A program made the position numbers and the translations under genes. A DNA stretch of 64,000 nt from assembly GCA_003242685.1 (NCBI GenBank), contig QGVD01000010.1:1-64000 (forward strand), written 5' to 3'. Positions 61,108 through 64,000 of this stretch are shown in pieces. This DNA comes from Pseudomonadota bacterium (lineage in GTDB: Bacteria > Pseudomonadota > Gammaproteobacteria > Steroidobacterales > Steroidobacteraceae). Position 1 is the first letter of the stretch; the number at the start of each line of letters is the position of its first letter. Below the pieces are notes generated by a model, which ran no database searches, was not told the origin of the DNA, and saw only the letters and a list, made by a program, of their open reading frames with translations.

Positions 61108-61461
61108 ATGGCCACTCGACGCACGACGCGCGGCACACGGACCGCAGAAGGCTCACAGGGACTCGGTGTCGACACCGGCAATGGCGGTGCGACTCAGGCC
61201 GGCGGTCCCGAGAGCGCTCCCCCAGTACCGCGCTCACCGCGCCGGCGCAGAACGACTGCTGCAGCGGCACCTGAGCCGGCACGCCAGGCAGGGTACGGCG
61301 AGGTCACTCCCGAGCAGCGTCATTCGATGATCGCGGAGGCGGCCTATCATCGCGCGGAGCGTCGTGGCTTCCAGCCCGGATACGAGCTCGACGACTGGCT
61401 CGCGGCGGAGAAAGAGGTGGATGCGCTGCTCGCGGCCGGGCGGCAGATGCCGCCGCAGTGA
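61108..61461 (+). CDS. DUF2934-like small protein
   Basis: 117 residues from ATG 61108, preceded by GGAGG; another ATG is at 61096. The N-terminal 60 residues are low-complexity (Arg/Thr/Gly/Pro/Ala). The C-terminal part (about 65-110) IAEAAYHRAERRGFQPGYELDDWLAAEKEVDALL matches the short DUF2934 domain, of unknown function. It diverges from the export module, and the TGTCCG-box region lies between them, so it may be under the same control. Cytosolic, basic. Confidence 0.75.
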   Translation: MATRRTTRGTRTAEGSQGLGVDTGNGGATQAGGPESAPPVPRSPRRRRTTAAAAPEPARQAGYGEVTPEQRHSMIAEAAYHRAERRGFQPGYELDDWLAAEKEVDALLAAGRQMPPQ

Positions 61462-61473
61462 CGATCCGCGAGA

Positions 61474-62424
61474 TCAATCCGGTCCGACCGCGCCTTCGAG
61501 AAACGTCAGCGTGCACGCGTCGGCGTCGAGACGCACGCGCGCGCCCAGGGGAACCGGCTGATTGATGCAGCCGTGGCCGATGGGGAGGCCTGCGACACAG
61601 GGCAGGCCTGCCGCAGCCACGAGGTCGCGCAGCACGTCGCGGCTGGTGTACTCCGCATTCCGCTCTTCGCAGGCCGAGAAGTCGCCGAGCGCGATACCGC
61701 GCACGCGATCGAGCAGACCCGCGAGCTCGAGGTGCGTCCACATGCGATCGAGCCGGTAGGGCCGCTCGCCGAGGTCCTCGAGCAGGAGAATCGCGCCGTC
61801 GAGCTCCGGCATGAACGGCGTGCCGATGAGGCGCGTCAGAACCGACAGATTGCCGCCGATCAGCGGACCTTCCACGCGGCCGCCGACGAAACACTCGGTG
61901 CCGTGCAGCGGTTCCGGGGCCTGGGCCGACTCGAGGAGAGCGAAGAGGCGCTGTCTCACGTCCTCGGGCTGAGTCGCGAGCTGTGTGACGACGGGACCGT
62001 GGACGCTCCGGATCCCGTGCCGCTGCAGCCACAGGTGCAGCGCCGTGATGTCCGAGAAACCGACGAACGGCTTCGACGCGGGCGGCGCCAGCCGCCTGAG
62101 AAGCCGCATGGTTCCGTAGCCGCCGCGCGCGCAGAAGACGGCCTTGATGGCCGGATCGCCGAGCGCCCACTCGAGATCCTCGAGACGGGACGCGTCGCTG
62201 CCCGCGAGATAGCGGTCGGCGCCGTGGAGCCCCGGCGCCAGGCGGACGTCGTAGCGCGCCGCGATCGGCTCGAGGCCGGCCTCGAAGGTCGCACGGTCGA
62301 AGGGCCCCGCCGGCGCGACGATGGCGATCGTATCGCCTGGACGCAGCGCGGCCGGTGCGCGGTAACGGGTCTCTGATGCTTTTTCCGACGGCGTCACGCT
62401 TGCAGCCTGATGCAGGTGCGGCAT
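61474..62424 (-). CDS. ldcA: LD-carboxypeptidase (S66 family)
   Basis: 316 residues from ATG 62424. S66 motifs: LRPGDTIAIVAPAGPFD, CARGGYGTMRLL, FVGFSDITALHLWL (catalytic Ser in GFSD), GNLSVLTRLIGTPF, LLLEDLGERPYRLDRM (conserved Glu) and GLPIGHGCINQPVPLG (catalytic His). LdcA cuts the terminal D-Ala from tetrapeptides released from murein, in the cytoplasm. With the MupP/Gph-type phosphatase this is a second peptidoglycan-recycling gene in the window. Confidence 0.93.
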   Translation of the reverse strand: MPHLHQAASVTPSEKASETRYRAPAALRPGDTIAIVAPAGPFDRATFEAGLEPIAARYDVRLAPGLHGADRYLAGSDASRLEDLEWALGDPAIKAVFCARGGYGTMRLLRRLAPPASKPFVGFSDITALHLWLQRHGIRSVHGPVVTQLATQPEDVRQRLFALLESAQAPEPLHGTECFVGGRVEGPLIGGNLSVLTRLIGTPFMPELDGAILLLEDLGERPYRLDRMWTHLELAGLLDRVRGIALGDFSACEERNAEYTSRDVLRDLVAAAGLPCVAGLPIGHGCINQPVPLGARVRLDADACTLTFLEGAVGPD

Positions 62425-62463
62425 AGTTTCGCGATCTTGGAGTCCCCGGGGGGAAACACGCAA

Positions 62464-62955
62464 ATGCTGCATCACGTATATTCGGTCGCCTGCCGTTCGA
62501 CGTCGGTCGAGCAGTTCACGAACAACTACAGTCTCAACACGATCGTCGAGGGGCTGCGGCTGCAGACCTCTCAGCCGGTGTCAGTGACCAATCCGCCGCA
62601 GATGATTCCATTCGCGCTGCAGATCGTGACGTGCTGGTTCAACGACGCCGAGGTGGACGAGCGCGGCAGGCAGCGGATGACGCTCCAGAACCCCGCGGGC
62701 GACACGCTCATCCAGCACGAGGTCGAGCTGGCCGTGCCCGCTCGCGCGAACTTCCGCACGACGGGCCGCGTGCCGGGCATTCCGTACACAGGCAACGGCG
62801 TGTACTGGTTCAACGTGAGCCTGCAGAAGGGCGATTCGTGGGAAACGGTGGCGCGCGTCCCGCTCGTGGTGGAAATCCTCGCGCGCCAGCCGGAGGCCGC
62901 GCCGGCGGGCGCGACCGCGTCACCTGCCGCCAATCCGACGCCTGCAGCCCAGTGA
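62464..62955 (+). CDS. Uncharacterised 163-residue protein
   Basis: ATG 62464 with GGGGGGAA upstream. No signal peptide or membrane helix. The middle part is beta-rich (FALQIVTCWFNDAEVDERG, QRMTLQNPAGDTLIQHEVELAVP, YWFNVSLQKGDSWETVARVPLVVEI), and it ends with an Ala/Pro-rich tail. The pattern resembles a single immunoglobulin-like or jelly-roll domain; DUF6941-type proteins come to mind but I am unsure. It is divergent from ldcA by 39 nt. Confidence 0.7.
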   Translation: MLHHVYSVACRSTSVEQFTNNYSLNTIVEGLRLQTSQPVSVTNPPQMIPFALQIVTCWFNDAEVDERGRQRMTLQNPAGDTLIQHEVELAVPARANFRTTGRVPGIPYTGNGVYWFNVSLQKGDSWETVARVPLVVEILARQPEAAPAGATASPAANPTPAAQ

Positions 62956-62965
62956 TCTCACACTC

Positions 62966-63006
62966 ACGCGGGTCCGCGGGGCCGCGCAGGTCCCGCGGAC
63001 CCGCGT
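62966..63006. terminator. Long stem-loop between converging genes
   Basis: A perfect 15-bp stem (ACGCGGGTCCGCGGG / CCCGCGGACCCGCGT) with an 11-base loop, between the stop codons of 62955 and 63054. No U-tract is present on either side. It probably ends both transcripts or limits readthrough. Confidence 0.6.
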
Positions 63007-63053
63007 GCCTCATGCCGCGCGCCACGACTCGAAAACCGCGCCTCTCGAGCCGC

Positions 63054-63365
63054 TCAGGCGAGGCCGGCCGTGTGCCGCCGCCCGCGCAGATCGACGACCC
63101 AGTTGTAGACGGCGACGGCGAACGGAAACAGGTTCGAGAGAATGCCGACCGAGTCGTTCTTGCCGAACGTGAAGTAGGCGAGGAGCAGCAGGCTGCCGAG
63201 CACGCTCATCGCCCAGAACGCCTGCGGTACGACGACGCGGCCGTGGCGGCGCGTGGCGAGCACCTGCACGACCCAGCGGCCGGCAAAGAGCCCGACACCG
63301 GCATAGCCGATGAGCTTCCAGGGAGTGATCACGACTCCCATGAACTCGGCGATCACTTCGTTCAT
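63054..63365 (-). CDS. LAB_N-type small membrane protein
   Basis: 103 residues from ATG 63365. It matches the lipid-A biosynthesis N-terminal domain (LAB_N): PWKLIGYAGVGLFAGRWVVQVLATRR, VVPQAFWAMSVLGSLLLLAYFTFGKNDSVGILSNLFPFAVAVYN. Three membrane helices are likely. Such domains occur next to LpxB-like or glycosyltransferase genes; here it stands alone. Its function is unknown. Confidence 0.8.
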   Translation of the reverse strand: MNEVIAEFMGVVITPWKLIGYAGVGLFAGRWVVQVLATRRHGRVVVPQAFWAMSVLGSLLLLAYFTFGKNDSVGILSNLFPFAVAVYNWVVDLRGRRHTAGLA

Positions 63366-63625
63366 GCGATGCATCCGGGGAATGACGGCCGCCGATCGGC
63401 GGCCGTCGCGAAGCTTAGCGCGCGGGACCGTGCGCGGGTACGGCGGTTGCGGGACGCACGGCTGAAGGTCGAGGGCACTCACGGACGAGGTTGCCGCGGC
63501 CGCGGCCGCGACAATATCATGCGCGCTCACCCGATTCCCCGGTGATCTCGAGGGCCGACGGCGGCACACGGCGTGCGCGCAGCGTCGGCGCGATCGATCG
63601 TGCCAGCAGGACAGGAGAGCATTTC

Positions 63626-64000
63626 ATGAACGTAGCCGATCTCGTTGCCATCGACGTGCACACGCATGCCGAGGTGTCCTGCAGGCAGCCACCCGACGAA
63701 GCCTGGAAGCCCTTCGAAGAGGCTTCGGCGAAGTACTTCAAGGCGGGCAAGCGGCCCACCATCCCCGAGACCATCGCGTACTACCGCGAGCGCAAGATCG
63801 GTCTCGTGATGTTCACCGTCGATACCGAGTTCGAGATGGGCGTCCGCCGCATCGAGAACGAGGAGATCATCGACGCCGCACGCGAGAACTCCGACATCAT
63901 GGTCGCCTTCGCGAGCATCGACCCGCACAAGGGGAAGATGGCGGTACGCGAGGCGCGGCGCCTCATCGAGGAAGGCGGCGTGCGCGGCTTCAAGTTCCAC
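63626..64000 (+). CDS. Amidohydrolase-2 family protein (3' end missing)
   Basis: The ATG at 63626 follows AGGAGAG. The 125 visible residues show the metal-binding HxH in AIDVHTHAEVS, and the strands LVMFTVDTEFE, IMVAFASIDPHKG and EEGGVRGFKFH, as in amidohydrolase-2 decarboxylases and hydratases. It continues past the window. It is a different subfamily from the LigJ-type gene at 1-618, but it could belong to another aromatic pathway. Confidence 0.8.
   Translation, partial: MNVADLVAIDVHTHAEVSCRQPPDEAWKPFEEASAKYFKAGKRPTIPETIAYYRERKIGLVMFTVDTEFEMGVRRIENEEIIDAARENSDIMVAFASIDPHKGKMAVREARRLIEEGGVRGFKFH

Overview
The window is a GC-rich stretch of bacterial chromosome from a gammaproteobacterium. 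The conserved blocks rimP-nusA-infB-rbfA-truB-rpsO-pnp and gyrA/serC-serA-pheA-hisC-aroA-cmk-rpsA-ihfB-lapB are gammaproteobacterial in order, and the second resembles the Pseudomonas arrangement from memory. SMC-ScpA-ScpB instead of MukBEF, a long Lys/Ala-rich DksA with a reduced zinc site, and an insertion-bearing TrpS point towards the Xanthomonadales/Nevskiales/Steroidobacter side of the class. The exact lineage is an inference. No tRNA, rRNA, CRISPR array, insertion sequence or prophage was seen.

Left edge (1-7.9 kb): an aromatic-acid catabolic segment. It holds the end of a LigJ-type 4-oxalomesaconate hydratase and, on the other strand, a GalD-type 4-oxalomesaconate tautomerase and a LigK/GalC aldolase. 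These are lower-pathway steps of the protocatechuate 4,5-cleavage or gallate route. Between them is a PaoABC-like molybdenum hydroxylase (Tat-exported 2Fe-2S subunit, Mo subunit, FAD subunit with an extra Cys cluster), followed by a 50-residue membrane protein, a diheme-type cytochrome b and a 129-residue unknown. The arrangement suggests periplasmic oxidation of a substrate with electrons passed to the quinone pool.

8-17 kb: the transcription/translation operon rimP to pnp, with a leader holding two terminator-like hairpins. 16.7-19.6 kb: phaR, gluQ (no standard start codon), dksA and queF on the minus strand. 19.7-26.2 kb: smc, zipA, ligA. 26.2-28 kb: a lipoprotein PPIase, bolA and yciB on the minus strand. 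28-33 kb: yciO, trpS, scpA, scpB and an RluB-like synthase.

32.9-38.7 kb (minus strand, mostly overlapping genes): an amidohydrolase with altered metal ligands, ubiG, a MupP/Gph-type phosphatase, rmuC, a squalene/phytoene-synthase-like protein and a YciK-type SDR. 38.9-53.2 kb (plus strand): gyrA, serine/aromatic/histidine biosynthesis genes, cmk, rpsA, ihfB, lapB, a ComEA-like protein and galU.

53.3-61.1 kb is the most interesting region. One minus-strand unit encodes a membrane-fusion protein, an ABC ATPase, two MacB/FtsX-type permeases, a sigma-54-dependent response regulator and its histidine kinase. Upstream is a near-consensus sigma-54 promoter, preceded by a cluster of TGTCCG/CGGACA boxes that are good candidates for the regulator's own binding sites. 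This looks like a self-contained, autoregulated export/envelope-stress module. The right edge (61-64 kb) has a DUF2934-like protein, an LD-carboxypeptidase, an unknown protein, an orphan LAB_N membrane protein and the start of another amidohydrolase.
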